DNA of 37,845 nt from Amycolatopsis pithecellobii (GTDB taxonomy: Bacteria; Actinomycetota; Actinomycetes; Mycobacteriales; Pseudonocardiaceae). Shown here piece by piece: positions 9,236-16,879 of this stretch (position 1 is the first letter of the stretch; the number at the start of each line of letters is the position of its first letter). The notes under the pieces are model-generated. The model did no database searches. It worked only from the letters and a program-made list of their open reading frames with translations, and was not told where the DNA came from. The stretch lies in contig NZ_WMBA01000075.1 in assembly GCF_009707865.1 (NCBI RefSeq), positions 1 to 37,845 on the forward strand. The letters run 5' to 3'. A program made the translations under genes and the position numbers.

Positions 9236-9783
9236 GCGACCGGCTTGGCGAGGTCCTCGATGACTTCGGCGCCGGGCAACGAGGTGAGCAGCTCGCCGGT
9301 CACCAAGAGCTTGCTCCCGCGGATACCGCTGCCGATGATGAGCTCGGCCGAGTCGGCCACCGCCTTGTCGATCAGGATCGGCCAGTCGGCGCGCAATCCG
9401 ACCGGAGTGATGCCGCCGTAAGCCATGCCGGTCAGCTCGACGGCTTCGTCCATCGGCGCGAACGACGCCTTGCGCACATCAAGGCGGCGCTTGATCACGC
9501 CGTTGACGTCGGCGCGGGTGGTGGCGAGCACCAACGCGGCGGCGTAACGAACTTCGCCCGCTCGCTTGCCCGCAACCACGACGCAGTTCGCCGACGCCGA
9601 CAGCGGCGAGCCGTATGCGTCGCAGAAAGCAGCGGTGTCCGCGAGCTCCGGGTCGATCGCCACGACACCGGCTTCGGCGTTTTCGAGTGCGGCCAACGCT
9701 TTCACGACCGGCTCGGCGAGAAGATCAGTGCGCTCCCCTGCCGGTTGCGCGGTCAGGGTTCCCGAAATGGTCCAGTTCCTCAT
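9232..9783 (-). CDS. YbaK/EbsC-type aminoacyl-tRNA deacylase-like protein
   Basis: The 183-residue protein matches the YbaK/ProX fold that hydrolyses mischarged aminoacyl-tRNAs. Characteristic segments are SANCVVVAGKRAGEVRYAA, ATTRADVNGVIKRRLDVRKA and MAYGGITPVGL, followed by a C-terminal IIGSGIRGSK loop. The exact tRNA specificity (Cys-tRNAPro, Ala-tRNAPro or another) cannot be assigned. It lies 17 bp after the DUF2516 gene and overlaps the ammonia-lyase homologue by 4 bp, so the three form one operon. No clear Shine-Dalgarno is seen. Confidence 0.8.
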   Translation of the reverse strand: MRNWTISGTLTAQPAGERTDLLAEPVVKALAALENAEAGVVAIDPELADTAAFCDAYGSPLSASANCVVVAGKRAGEVRYAAALVLATTRADVNGVIKRRLDVRKASFAPMDEAVELTGMAYGGITPVGLRADWPILIDKAVADSAELIIGSGIRGSKLLVTGELLTSLPGAEVIEDLAKPVA

Positions 9784-9800
9784 GTTCTGAGGCTAACCAG

Positions 9801-10094
9801 CTACCAGTTCTTGCCGCGCTGGACCTCGATCAGCTTCGGGCGGACGTCGACGAGATACACCAGCACCGCGACGATCCCGGCCAGCCAGAACAGGCTGCCC
9901 GCGCCGCCGAAACCGAACAGGCCCATCGCGACCGTGCCACCACCGGTGATGGCCAGCCAGATGGGCTTTGTCTTGCGGTCCGCAGCGGTGTACGCGTCCG
10001 CGCGTTGCAGGAGCGCGTGGAAGAAGGCGCCCAGCCCGGCAAGAGTTCCGGCCCAGTGGATGACCGTCGTGATCCATTGCGCGATAAGCGGCAC
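9801..10094 (-). CDS. DUF2516 family small membrane protein
   Basis: The 97-residue protein has about three membrane helices, a conserved-looking middle (ALLQRADAYTAADRKTKPIW) and a C-terminal DVRPKLIEVQRG. This fits DUF2516, whose gene follows hbhA in mycobacteria (Rv0476 after Rv0475, recalled). The start is GTG at 10094. Its function is unknown. A hairpin at 10159-10189 separates it from hbhA, so it may have its own promoter. Confidence 0.8.
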   Translation of the reverse strand: MPLIAQWITTVIHWAGTLAGLGAFFHALLQRADAYTAADRKTKPIWLAITGGGTVAMGLFGFGGAGSLFWLAGIVAVLVYLVDVRPKLIEVQRGKNW

Positions 10095-10158
10095 TTGTCC
10101 AGCCTACGTCTCTTCGCCTCGCCTGCCCTGTCCCCCTATGCCCAGAATGCCACGAAAG

Positions 10159-10189
10159 GCCCGGCCTGCACACGGGGTGCCGGCCGGGC
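10159..10189 (-). terminator. Hairpin terminator downstream of the HbhA-like gene
   Basis: GCCCGGCC (10159-10166) pairs with GGCCGGGC (10182-10189); after one mismatch GCAC pairs with GTGC around a 5-base loop. It begins 9 bp after the HbhA stop on the minus strand. A U-run is lacking, as is common in high-GC actinomycetes. Confidence 0.6.
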
Positions 10190-10197
10190 GCGAACGG

Positions 10198-10767
10198 TCA
10201 GTTCTCAGTGGCGGGTTTCGGCGTAGTGCGGCGGGCGTTGGCCGGCTTGGTGGCGGGAGCCGGCTTGGTGGGTGCCGCGTCCTCGACCTTCTCCGCGACG
10301 ACCTCCGCCTCTTCGGCGGCCTTCACGCCACCTTCGCGGGTCTTCTTCGCAGCCAGCCCGAGCACCTCTTCGACCCGTCCCCGGGCTTCGGCGCTGACCC
10401 CTTCGACCTGGTCAAGGACGGCCTTCACACGCGGCTCGGCGAGGAACTTGTCCCAGGCCTGCTCGCCGGTTTCGGCCAGTTTGTTGTAGAGCTTGAGCGC
10501 GGCCTCGGTGTAGTCGTCGATCAGCTTGCGCAGCTCGGCCGGGTCCAGCTTGTCGCGCAGCGAGGTCACCTCGGAGGGCAGCTCCTCGATGTTCTTGCGC
10601 GCGGCCTCGCTGCTTTCGGTGACCCGCTCGCGGGCCTTGCCGACCGCCTCGACAACGGCCTGGCCGGCCAGGTTGCCGGCGCCCAGCGCGGCGAGCAGCG
10701 GGGTGCGAAGCTGCTCCACAGCGGTGTTCACGGCCTTGCGCACGTCATCGGTCCTGGTGCTCGTCAT
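10198..10767 (-). CDS. hbhA: HbhA-like heparin-binding hemagglutinin family protein
   Basis: The 189-residue protein is Ala/Glu/Lys-rich and mostly predicted helical or coiled-coil (residues about 5-150), with a C-terminal tail of Lys/Pro/Ala repeats (TKPAPATKPANARRTTPKPA). This layout is that of mycobacterial HbhA, a surface adhesin whose Lys-rich tail binds heparan sulfate. In environmental actinomycetes the role is more likely membrane or lipid-body association. The ATG at 10767 lies about 10 bases after AAGGAG and inside the 3' end of the XRE gene (23-bp overlap), suggesting coupled translation. Confidence 0.75.
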   Translation of the reverse strand: MTSTRTDDVRKAVNTAVEQLRTPLLAALGAGNLAGQAVVEAVGKARERVTESSEAARKNIEELPSEVTSLRDKLDPAELRKLIDDYTEAALKLYNKLAETGEQAWDKFLAEPRVKAVLDQVEGVSAEARGRVEEVLGLAAKKTREGGVKAAEEAEVVAEKVEDAAPTKPAPATKPANARRTTPKPATEN

Positions 10768-11185
10768 GATGCTCACTCTCCTTCGGAGAAACGTCTGTCG
10801 TCTGGTTGTTCTCGCGGCGGAAGGACTCGTACACGTCGAGCAGCACCTGCTTCTGCCGCTCGGTGAGCACGGTGTCGGCGCGGATCGCGTCCGCCACCGG
10901 GCCGCCGGCGGGCTGGTCGAGAATGCCGGCCTGCACGTACAGCGCCTCCGCGGAGATCCGCAGCCCCTTGGCGATCTGTTGCAGGATCTCGGCACTGGGC
11001 CTGCGGACCCCCCGTTCGATCTGGCTCAGATACGGGTTCGACACCCCGGCGAGCTTCGACAGCTGCCGCAACGAAATCTTCGCGTTGTTGCGTTGCTGGC
11101 GGATGTACTCACCGATGTCGGAGGCGAGGTGACCGACCTTCTCGATCGGCCCCGAGCCGGTGAGGTTGTCTCCCTCGTCTGCCAT
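10745..11185 (-). CDS. XRE-family transcriptional regulator upstream of hbhA
   Basis: The 146-residue protein has a classic Cro/C1 helix-turn-helix (about residues 26-80) with the recognition part SLRQLSKLAGVSNPYLSQIE. The C-terminal tail is charged and His/Glu-rich (SPKESEHHDEHQDR). Position and size match Rv0474, the regulator encoded just before hbhA in mycobacteria (recalled). The ATG at 11185 has a perfect AGGAGG eight bases upstream. A 21-bp palindrome overlapping the predicted -35 region suggests autorepression that would also set hbhA levels. Confidence 0.85.
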   Translation of the reverse strand: MADEGDNLTGSGPIEKVGHLASDIGEYIRQQRNNAKISLRQLSKLAGVSNPYLSQIERGVRRPSAEILQQIAKGLRISAEALYVQAGILDQPAGGPVADAIRADTVLTERQKQVLLDVYESFRRENNQTTDVSPKESEHHDEHQDR

Positions 11186-11212
11186 CTGGCTCACCTCCTC
11201 GCGACAAATCCC

Positions 11213-11256
11213 ACGGTACGCCCGAGTGCTAGCTATTGCAAGCACCCTGCTTGCAA
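11213..11256 (-). promoter_or_regulatory. Promoter with a 21-bp palindromic operator for the XRE-hbhA operon
   Basis: The palindrome TTGCAAGCA-CCC-TGCTTGCAA occupies 11236-11256 with perfect 9-bp arms. On the minus strand its last six bases, TTGCAA (11241-11236), can serve as a -35 element; 17 bases later TACCGT (11218-11213) fits a -10. The start codon follows about 27 bp downstream. Placement over the -35 implies repression, most simply by the XRE protein itself (inference). Its left end lies in the last codons of the upstream kinase-like gene. Confidence 0.55.
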
Positions 11257-11871
11257 CCATCGGGTGACCCACGAGGCAGCATGCCGGACGGCGTCATCGA
11301 TCGCGGTCGAGGTGGTGTCGAAGAGCTGTACCGGCGGCTCGAACGTGCCGGCGTGCCTGCGCAACCAGTCGTTGAACTCCAGCGTTTCGGTGATCCGTTG
11401 CTCGTCCCACTCTCGCCAGGCGGGACGCGCGCGCAGGCGTCGAGCAAGCACTTCAGGCTCCGCGACGAGCGCGAGGTAGTGGATACCGGAGAACAGGACG
11501 CGCTCGGGGAGCGCCTCGAACTCCGGCGGCACGACGGTGCCGCACAGCACGACCGGCCTGCCGTTCTGCGCGATCATCGCCGCCATGCGCAGCCAGGTGG
11601 CGCGGAACCGCGGATGCCCGTCGACGTCGTCGCGCAGCCCGGCGGTCCACAGCACGTCCTGCTCCAGCACGACTGCCCGGTCACCGACGCGCGTCGCCAG
11701 CGCAGGCCCGACCGTGGATTTTCCGCCGCCGCTGGGCCCGGTCAGCGCGAACAGCGGCAGGCGCCGGAACGGCCAGCGGTGACCGCACCGGTCGCACACC
11801 CTCGTCGCGACATCGACGATCGGCGCGTCGGCACGGTCCCCGCAGGCCGGACAGATCCGTGGGTCGAGCAT
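11233..11871 (-). CDS. P-loop kinase/AAA-type NTPase with N-terminal zinc ribbon
   Basis: The 212-residue protein carries a Walker A loop GPSGGGKST at 45-53, as in small-molecule kinases. An N-terminal zinc ribbon uses Cys7, Cys10, Cys26 and Cys29 (CPAC...CDRC). The C-terminal part (EVLARRLRARPAWREW) looks like the lid and Arg-finger region of nucleoside- or gluconate-kinase-like enzymes. The substrate is unknown. The ATG at 11871 follows directly after the upstream gene's stop, so the two are coupled. The last codons overlap the palindrome proposed as operator of the next operon. Confidence 0.7.
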   Translation of the reverse strand: MLDPRICPACGDRADAPIVDVATRVCDRCGHRWPFRRLPLFALTGPSGGGKSTVGPALATRVGDRAVVLEQDVLWTAGLRDDVDGHPRFRATWLRMAAMIAQNGRPVVLCGTVVPPEFEALPERVLFSGIHYLALVAEPEVLARRLRARPAWREWDEQRITETLEFNDWLRRHAGTFEPPVQLFDTTSTAIDDAVRHAASWVTRWLQAGCLQ

Positions 11872-12147
11872 TTAGTCGAAAAGGTTCTCGAGGAAGCTGC
11901 GCCGGCGGTGCCCGCCGTGATACGGCCGTGGCGAATCGGCGTAACCTCCGCGATACGGGCGGGGTGAGTCGCGGTGTCCGGGGCCGGCATACGGGGGCGG
12001 TGAGCCGTAGTAGGCGTTTTCCGCACCTATGATCTGCTCGAGCTCACCGTGGTCGAGAAAGATCCCCCGGCAGCCGTTGCACTGTTCGATGTGCACCCCG
12101 TTCTTGTCGACCGTACGCAGGACATTCTGGCATTTAGGACAAATCAC
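11872..12147 (-). CDS. zf-TFIIB-type zinc-ribbon protein
   Basis: With a GTG start at 12147 the 91-residue product begins MICPKCQNVLRTVDKNGVHI, followed by EQCNGCRGIFLDHGELEQII, the signature of the zf-TFIIB family. Cys3, Cys6, Cys23 and Cys26 form the zinc site. The tail is Gly/Pro/Tyr/Arg-rich with two RPYRGGYADSP-like repeats, and ends RRRSFLENLFD. A start at 12201 would extend the protein into the upstream VOC gene and is less likely. The molecular role of this family is not established. Confidence 0.75.
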   Translation of the reverse strand: MICPKCQNVLRTVDKNGVHIEQCNGCRGIFLDHGELEQIIGAENAYYGSPPPYAGPGHRDSPRPYRGGYADSPRPYHGGHRRRSFLENLFD

Positions 12148-12151
12148 CTTG

Positions 12152-12517
12152 TCAGGGTACGCAAAGACAGAAGGGGTGACCGTCCGGATCCGCGTAGACA
12201 TGGAACTGCTGGTTCGACGCGTCCAGCAGCTTCGCGCCCAGTGACAACGTGCGCTCGCGGCTGGCGCTGAGGTCTTCGGCGGTCAGGTCGAGGTGCAACT
12301 GCTGAGGCACGTTCTGTCCCGGCCATTCCGGCGGCCGGTAGCCCTCGACGCGCTGGAACGAGATCTTCACCCCGTCCGGGCCGCGCAGATCGACCCAGCT
12401 CCCATCGCCGTCCGCTTCGGGCTCACCCCAGTCCAGCAGTTCGGAGTAGAAGCGAGCCAGCCGCTCGGGCTCGGGGCAGTCCAGGACGATCGAGCGCAGA
12501 GTCGGCACCTTGCTCAT
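12152..12517 (-). CDS. VOC (glyoxalase/bleomycin resistance) superfamily protein
   Basis: The 121-residue protein has the paired beta-alpha-beta-beta-beta modules of the vicinal-oxygen-chelate fold. It starts LRSIVLDCPEPERLARFYSELLDW and ends QQFHVYADPDGHPFCLCVP. QLHLDLTAEDL supplies a usual metal-ligand His. Many actinobacterial VOC proteins with this pattern have no known substrate. The ATG at 12517 has GGAAGGAG six bases upstream. The gene is first in a leftward chain with the zinc-ribbon and kinase-like genes. Confidence 0.8.
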   Translation of the reverse strand: MSKVPTLRSIVLDCPEPERLARFYSELLDWGEPEADGDGSWVDLRGPDGVKISFQRVEGYRPPEWPGQNVPQQLHLDLTAEDLSASRERTLSLGAKLLDASNQQFHVYADPDGHPFCLCVP

Positions 12518-12601
12518 GGTCCACTCCTTCCGGGGACGGGACTTCGGCAATACCCCGGGTGTCGAGGAGCAAACCGACCGCACCGAGGACCCCCGAGTGA
12601 G

Positions 12602-12719
12602 TTACCCACAGAAGACCCTGTGGATAACCCCCTTTGCTGTGGATAACTACCCGAAACCGCAGCTCACAGCATCGGGATGTGTTCACCCAGGCGGCCTATT
12701 GGCTTACCCCTGTGGATGA
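12602..12719. promoter_or_regulatory. Cluster of DnaA-box-like nonamers
   Basis: In the gap between divergent genes there are two exact reverse copies of the DnaA box TTATCCACA (read as TGTGGATAA at 12619-12627 and 12638-12646), one near match in the opposite orientation (TTACCCACA, 12602-12610) and a degenerate fourth (TGTGGATGA, 12711-12719). Neighbouring boxes among the first three are 17 and 19 bp apart. No dnaA or dnaN gene is present, so this is not an ordinary oriC. Confidence 0.5.
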
Positions 12720-12731
12720 CGCATCTCCTCT

Positions 12732-12754
12732 GATAATATGAAACGAGCATTTCA
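12732..12754 (+). promoter_or_regulatory. Extended -10 and dyad operator before the SMP-30 gene
   Basis: TGATAATAT (12731-12739) fits an extended -10 (TGN plus TAATAT). Directly after it TGAAA-CGAGCA-TTTCA (12739-12754) is a perfect 5-bp-arm dyad lying on the predicted transcription start. It resembles IclR/KdgR-type operators used for sugar-acid genes, which fits the lactonase that follows; the regulator is not in the window. Confidence 0.4.
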
Positions 12755-12769
12755 CCAAGAGAACCGACC

Positions 12770-13651
12770 GTGGTGGTGACAGTGGCCGGAAAGCATGCCC
12801 GCGGCGTCGCGGCGGAGGCTCGCCCCGTGCTCGCGGCGACGTCCGAACTCGGCGAATCGCCCCTGTGGAGCGAGACGATCGGGCTGCGCTGGCTCGACGT
12901 TCCCGGCCAGCGGTTACATACGCTCGGACCCGACGGCAAGTACAGCTGTGTCGCCTTGTCGGCCCTGACCACGGCCGTCGAACTGGGCCCCGGCGCGGAG
13001 CTGCTCGCGGTGACCACATCCGGGTTCGGCTGGCTGGATCCGGCGACCGGTCACGTCGAGCAGTTCGCCGACGTCGTGGCGGAACCCGTGACGATGAACG
13101 ACGGCGGTATCGACCCGAAAGGCCGGTGCTGGGCCGGATCAGCCGTGCGCGACGGGAGCCGGCGCGGTGCGCTGTACCGCCTCGACGGCACGGAAGTCAC
13201 CACACACCTGGACAAACTTTCGATGTCCAACGGGATCGACTGGTCGCCCGACGGCCGCGTGCTCTACCACGTGGACAGCACGGCGGGCACCGTCATCGCG
13301 TGGGCGTTCGACCTCGGCTCGGGCGAGGTCGGCCAGCCGCGCCTGCTGTGCCAGGTCCCCTCGGAGACCGGCCTTCCGGACGGGCTGACCGTCGACGCGA
13401 ACGGCGACATCTGGCTGGCCGTGTGGGGCTCGGGCGAAGTGTGGCGGCTCGACCCGAAAACCGGCCAGACCACCGCGATCGTCGACGTACCAACGGAATG
13501 TCCGACGAGCTGCGCGTTCGGCGGTCCTGATCTGTCCACTTTGTACATCACGACGGCACGCAACGAAGGCGAGCCGGGCGGCGGGCTGCTGTATGCCGCC
13601 GACGTGCCTGCCGTCGGCCGCCATCCCCATCGATTTTCCGGAGGTGCCTGA
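12770..13651 (+). CDS. SMP-30/gluconolactonase family sugar lactonase
   Basis: The 293-residue protein has the six-bladed propeller motifs of SMP-30: ELGESPLW with metal ligand Glu29, MNDGGIDPKGRCWAGS with Asn110, SNGIDWSPDGRVLYHVDS with Asn154, and LPDGLTVDANGDIWLAVWG with Asp204. These four residues bind the divalent metal that activates lactone hydrolysis. The start is one of three adjacent GTG codons at 12770, 12773 or 12776. The stop overlaps the SDR start (TGATG), so a sugar dehydrogenase plus lactonase pair that oxidises an aldose to its aldonic acid is likely; the sugar is not identifiable. Confidence 0.9.
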   Translation: MVVTVAGKHARGVAAEARPVLAATSELGESPLWSETIGLRWLDVPGQRLHTLGPDGKYSCVALSALTTAVELGPGAELLAVTTSGFGWLDPATGHVEQFADVVAEPVTMNDGGIDPKGRCWAGSAVRDGSRRGALYRLDGTEVTTHLDKLSMSNGIDWSPDGRVLYHVDSTAGTVIAWAFDLGSGEVGQPRLLCQVPSETGLPDGLTVDANGDIWLAVWGSGEVWRLDPKTGQTTAIVDVPTECPTSCAFGGPDLSTLYITTARNEGEPGGGLLYAADVPAVGRHPHRFSGGA

Positions 13652-14403
13652 TGCGCGTCGCACTGGTGACGGGCGCGTCCCGCGGGATCGGCGCCGCTTC
13701 GGCACGCCGCCTGGCCAGGGACGGGCTGGCAGTCGCGATCAACAGCCATCCCGACGGGGGCATGGTCGCACAGGCCAAGGAAGTCGCGGAGGACATCCGG
13801 TCCGGCGGCGGGGTGGCCGCCGTGTTCGCCGCGGATATCACCGATGCCGGCGCGGTGGAGGACATGTTCACCGACTGCGAGCAGCAACTCGGCCCGGTCG
13901 GCGCGCTTGTACTCAACGCCGCCGCGACCGGACGGCTGCCGTGGGACGAGATCACCGAAGACGCCTGGGACAGGGTGTCCGCGGTGAACCTCAAGGGCGC
14001 GTTCCTGTGCTCCCGCCGGGCATTCGGCGGCGTGCGTGGGCGCGACGGCGGTGCGGTCGTGACAGTCAGCAGCGTGCTGGCCAAGCTCGGCGCGCCGCAG
14101 TCATTGCACTACACGACAACGAAAGCCGGGATCCTGGGCTTCACCCGCGCGCTCGCCCGTGAGCTCGGACCACGCGGGATCCGCGTCAACTCCGTGATGC
14201 CGGGCGCGATCCAGACCGAGGAGGAGCTGGAATCCTTCCCAGATCAGGAAGAAGCGCGCCGTAAGACGCTGCGCAACCAGATGCTGCAGCGCCGTGGTCT
14301 CGCCGAGGACATCGCCGGCGCGGTCAGCTTTCTTCTGGGCCCCGACAGCGGTTTCATCACCGGCCAGACCATTTGTGTCGACGGTGGTTGGGTCCTGCTC
14401 TAG
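13651..14403 (+). CDS. Short-chain dehydrogenase/reductase coupled to the lactonase
   Basis: The 250-residue protein is a classical SDR. It shows the cofactor loop TGASRGIG (7-14), the NAA turn near 89-91, Asn113, Ser140/141, and the catalytic Tyr154-x-x-x-Lys158. The tail (FITGQTICVDGGW) is typical of FabG-like SDRs. Being translated from a start overlapping the lactonase stop, it probably makes the lactone that the lactonase opens, though a FabG-like role cannot be excluded from sequence. The stop overlaps that of the convergent DUF445 gene in CTAG. Confidence 0.9.
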   Translation: MRVALVTGASRGIGAASARRLARDGLAVAINSHPDGGMVAQAKEVAEDIRSGGGVAAVFAADITDAGAVEDMFTDCEQQLGPVGALVLNAAATGRLPWDEITEDAWDRVSAVNLKGAFLCSRRAFGGVRGRDGGAVVTVSSVLAKLGAPQSLHYTTTKAGILGFTRALARELGPRGIRVNSVMPGAIQTEEELESFPDQEEARRKTLRNQMLQRRGLAEDIAGAVSFLLGPDSGFITGQTICVDGGWVLL

Positions 14404-15683
14404 AAAACCGCCTGGGCGATGGAGTAAATGATCAACCCGGCGAGGGCACCGACGACCGTGCCGTTGATGCGGATGAACTGTAGATCCCGGCCCACCTGAA
14501 GCTCGATCTTGCGCGAGGTTTCCTCGGCATCCCAGCGCTCCACGGTGTCGGTGATGATCGTGGTGATCTCGCGGGAGTAATTGGTGACCAGGTACGCTGC
14601 CGCGCCTTCGATCCAGCCGTCCACCTTGGCGCGCAACGGATCTTCGGAGGTGAGGCGCTCGCCGAGGGTGACCAGGCCGTCACGCACCCGACGGCGCAGC
14701 TCGCTCGACGGGTCCTCGGCCGCGGTCAACAGCATGCTCTTCGCCGTGGTCCATGCCGAACCGATCAACCGCTGCACATCGGGGTGCTCGAGGATCTGCT
14801 GCTTGACCAGCTCGGCCCTCGCCATCGTGTCCGGGTCCTTCTGCAGGTCCTGGGCGAACTCGCCGAGGAACTTGTCCAGCGCGAGGCGCATCGGGTGGTT
14901 CACGTCGGTCTTCACGGCCCACGCGAACGACAGCACCTCGCCGTACACGCGGTCGGCCAGCATTGCATCGACGAACTTCGGCGACCAGCTCGGCGCCCGC
15001 TCGGACACGACCCGCAGCACCGTGTTGTGGTTGTCCCGCACCCACTCGTATGCCCGGTCGCACACCAGGTCCACCAGTTTGTAATGCGCACCGTCGGCGA
15101 ACACTTGCTCCAGCAGCTTGCCCAGCGGCGGCCCCCACGGCTGGTCGACGATCCGGCGCACGATCGCCTGCTCCAGCACCGCCTGCACGTCCTCGTCCCG
15201 CAACACCGTGACCAGGCCGCGCACGACCGTAGCCAGCTCGGAGGTCACGCGTTCGGCGTTGTCGCGCTGGGAAACCCACTCCCCCAGCCGGCGCGCGATG
15301 TCCGCGCGGCCCAGCTTGTCCCTGACCACCTGTTCCGACAGGAAGTTCGTGCCGACGAAGTCGCCGAGGCTCGAGCCCAGCGCGTCCTTCTTGTTCGGGA
15401 TGATCGCGGTGTGCGGGATCGGGATCCGCAGCGGATGCCGGAACAGCGCGGTCACGGCGAACCAGTCGGCCAGCGCGCCGACCATCCCGGCTTCGGCGGC
15501 CGCCCGCACGTACCCGACCCAGCCGGTCCAGCCCGCGGCCTCCGCCCAGCTGGTGAGTGCGAACACGATCGTCGCCCCGGCCAAGAACGAGAGGGCGACC
15601 AGTTTCATCTTCCGCAACCCACGCCGTTTCGCCTGCTCATCGGCAAGGCCGCCGGGCGGGGCGGCAAGGGTTGTTTGCTCCAC
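14400..15683 (-). CDS. DUF445 family membrane-anchored protein
   Basis: The 427-residue protein has an N-terminal membrane segment (LVALSFLAGATIVFALTSW), the family signature AAAEAGMVGALADWFAVTALFRHPL with IPHTAIIPNKKDALG, a long helical middle part and a C-terminal membrane helix (FIRINGTVVGALAGLIIYSIAQ). This is DUF445 (YheB/YjiN-like), a membrane protein of unknown function. The start is GTG at 15683. It is divergent from the aminotransferase gene with only 29 bp between starts, leaving little room for two independent promoters. Confidence 0.85.
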   Translation of the reverse strand: MEQTTLAAPPGGLADEQAKRRGLRKMKLVALSFLAGATIVFALTSWAEAAGWTGWVGYVRAAAEAGMVGALADWFAVTALFRHPLRIPIPHTAIIPNKKDALGSSLGDFVGTNFLSEQVVRDKLGRADIARRLGEWVSQRDNAERVTSELATVVRGLVTVLRDEDVQAVLEQAIVRRIVDQPWGPPLGKLLEQVFADGAHYKLVDLVCDRAYEWVRDNHNTVLRVVSERAPSWSPKFVDAMLADRVYGEVLSFAWAVKTDVNHPMRLALDKFLGEFAQDLQKDPDTMARAELVKQQILEHPDVQRLIGSAWTTAKSMLLTAAEDPSSELRRRVRDGLVTLGERLTSEDPLRAKVDGWIEGAAAYLVTNYSREITTIITDTVERWDAEETSRKIELQVGRDLQFIRINGTVVGALAGLIIYSIAQAVF

Positions 15684-15712
15684 ACCCCCATTGTCCGTGA
15701 GGATCGTCGATT

Positions 15713-16879
15713 ATGCGCGTACCTGCTCTCGTCCCCCGCCTGCGACCGTTCACTTCGACCATCTTCGCCGAGATGACGGCGCTCGCGGTCCGCACCGAAG
15801 CGATCAACCTCGGCCAGGGCTTCCCGGACACCGACGGCCCCGAGGGCATGCTCGACGCGGCGAAGGACGCACTGTACGGCGGGGCCAACCAGTACCCGCC
15901 CGGTCCCGGCCGTCCCGAGCTGCGTGCCGCCGTTGCCCGGCATCGAGCGCGCTACGGGCTCGACTACGACCCGGACACCGAGGTCCTCGTGACGGCCGGT
16001 GCGACCGAGGCGATCACCGCGGCGGTACTGGCGCTGACCGAGCCCGGCGACGAGGTGATCGTGATCGAGCCGTACTACGACTCGTATCCCGCGGCGGTCG
16101 CGATGGCCGGCGCCACCCGGCGCGTCGTGCCACTCGTGGCCGGCCAGGACGGCCGATTCGTGCTCGACATCGCCGCCCTGCGCTCCGCGATTACGCCCGC
16201 GACCAGGGCGATCCTGGTCAACTCGCCGCACAACCCCACCGGCACCGTGCTCAGCGACGTCGAACTCGCCGCGATCGCGGATCTGTGCGTGAAGAACGAC
16301 ATCATCGCGATCGCCGACGAGGTGTACGAACACCTGGTCTACGACGAGGCGGCGCACCACCCGCTGGCCACGTTCCCGGGGATGCGCGAGCGCACGGTGT
16401 CGATCTCCAGCGCGGGCAAGACGTTCAACTGCACGGGCTGGAAGATCGGCTGGGTCTGCTCGACCCCGGAACTCGTCAGTGCGGTGAAGGCGGCGAAGCA
16501 GTTCATCACGTTCGTCTCGGGTGGCCCGCTGCAACCGGCCGTCGCGCACGCGCTGGACCACGAGCTGCCGTGGGTCAACGGGCTGCGGGATTCCTTGTCC
16601 GCCAAGCGTGACCGGTTGTCCGCGGGGTTGGCGGAGGCGGGGTTCACGGTGCATCCGAGCTTGGGCACGTACTTCGTCTGCGCGGACGTACGCCCGCTCG
16701 GTTATGCGGACGCGACCGAACTCGCCTGGCAACTGCCCGAGCGGGCCGGGGTGGTCGCGGTACCGGTCAGCGTGTTCACCGACCATCCGGACGAGTGGAA
16801 GCACTTGCTGCGGTTCGCGTTCTGTAAGCGCGACGAGGTGCTCGACGAAGCCGTCGCGCGGCTGCACAAGCTGCGCTAA
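15713..16879 (+). CDS. Class I/II PLP-dependent aminotransferase (DapC/kynurenine-aminotransferase-like)
   Basis: The 388-residue protein belongs to fold-type I aminotransferases. It shows the N-terminal INLGQGFPDTDGPEGM, the NPTG loop with Asn174, Asp202 and Tyr205 in IADEVYEHLVY, and the PLP lysine Lys236 in SSAGKTFNCTGWKIGW. The closest recalled relative is mycobacterial DapC (Rv0858c, N-succinyl-diaminopimelate aminotransferase), but kynurenine and glutamine transaminases share these motifs, so the substrate is open. The stop overlaps the convergent sigma-factor gene by 4 bp (CTAA). Confidence 0.85.
   Translation: MRVPALVPRLRPFTSTIFAEMTALAVRTEAINLGQGFPDTDGPEGMLDAAKDALYGGANQYPPGPGRPELRAAVARHRARYGLDYDPDTEVLVTAGATEAITAAVLALTEPGDEVIVIEPYYDSYPAAVAMAGATRRVVPLVAGQDGRFVLDIAALRSAITPATRAILVNSPHNPTGTVLSDVELAAIADLCVKNDIIAIADEVYEHLVYDEAAHHPLATFPGMRERTVSISSAGKTFNCTGWKIGWVCSTPELVSAVKAAKQFITFVSGGPLQPAVAHALDHELPWVNGLRDSLSAKRDRLSAGLAEAGFTVHPSLGTYFVCADVRPLGYADATELAWQLPERAGVVAVPVSVFTDHPDEWKHLLRFAFCKRDEVLDEAVARLHKLR

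Noticed and set aside
12602..12719. Chromosomal origin of replication
   Set aside because: Only four boxes, no AT-rich unwinding region, and no dnaA, dnaN or other origin genes nearby.
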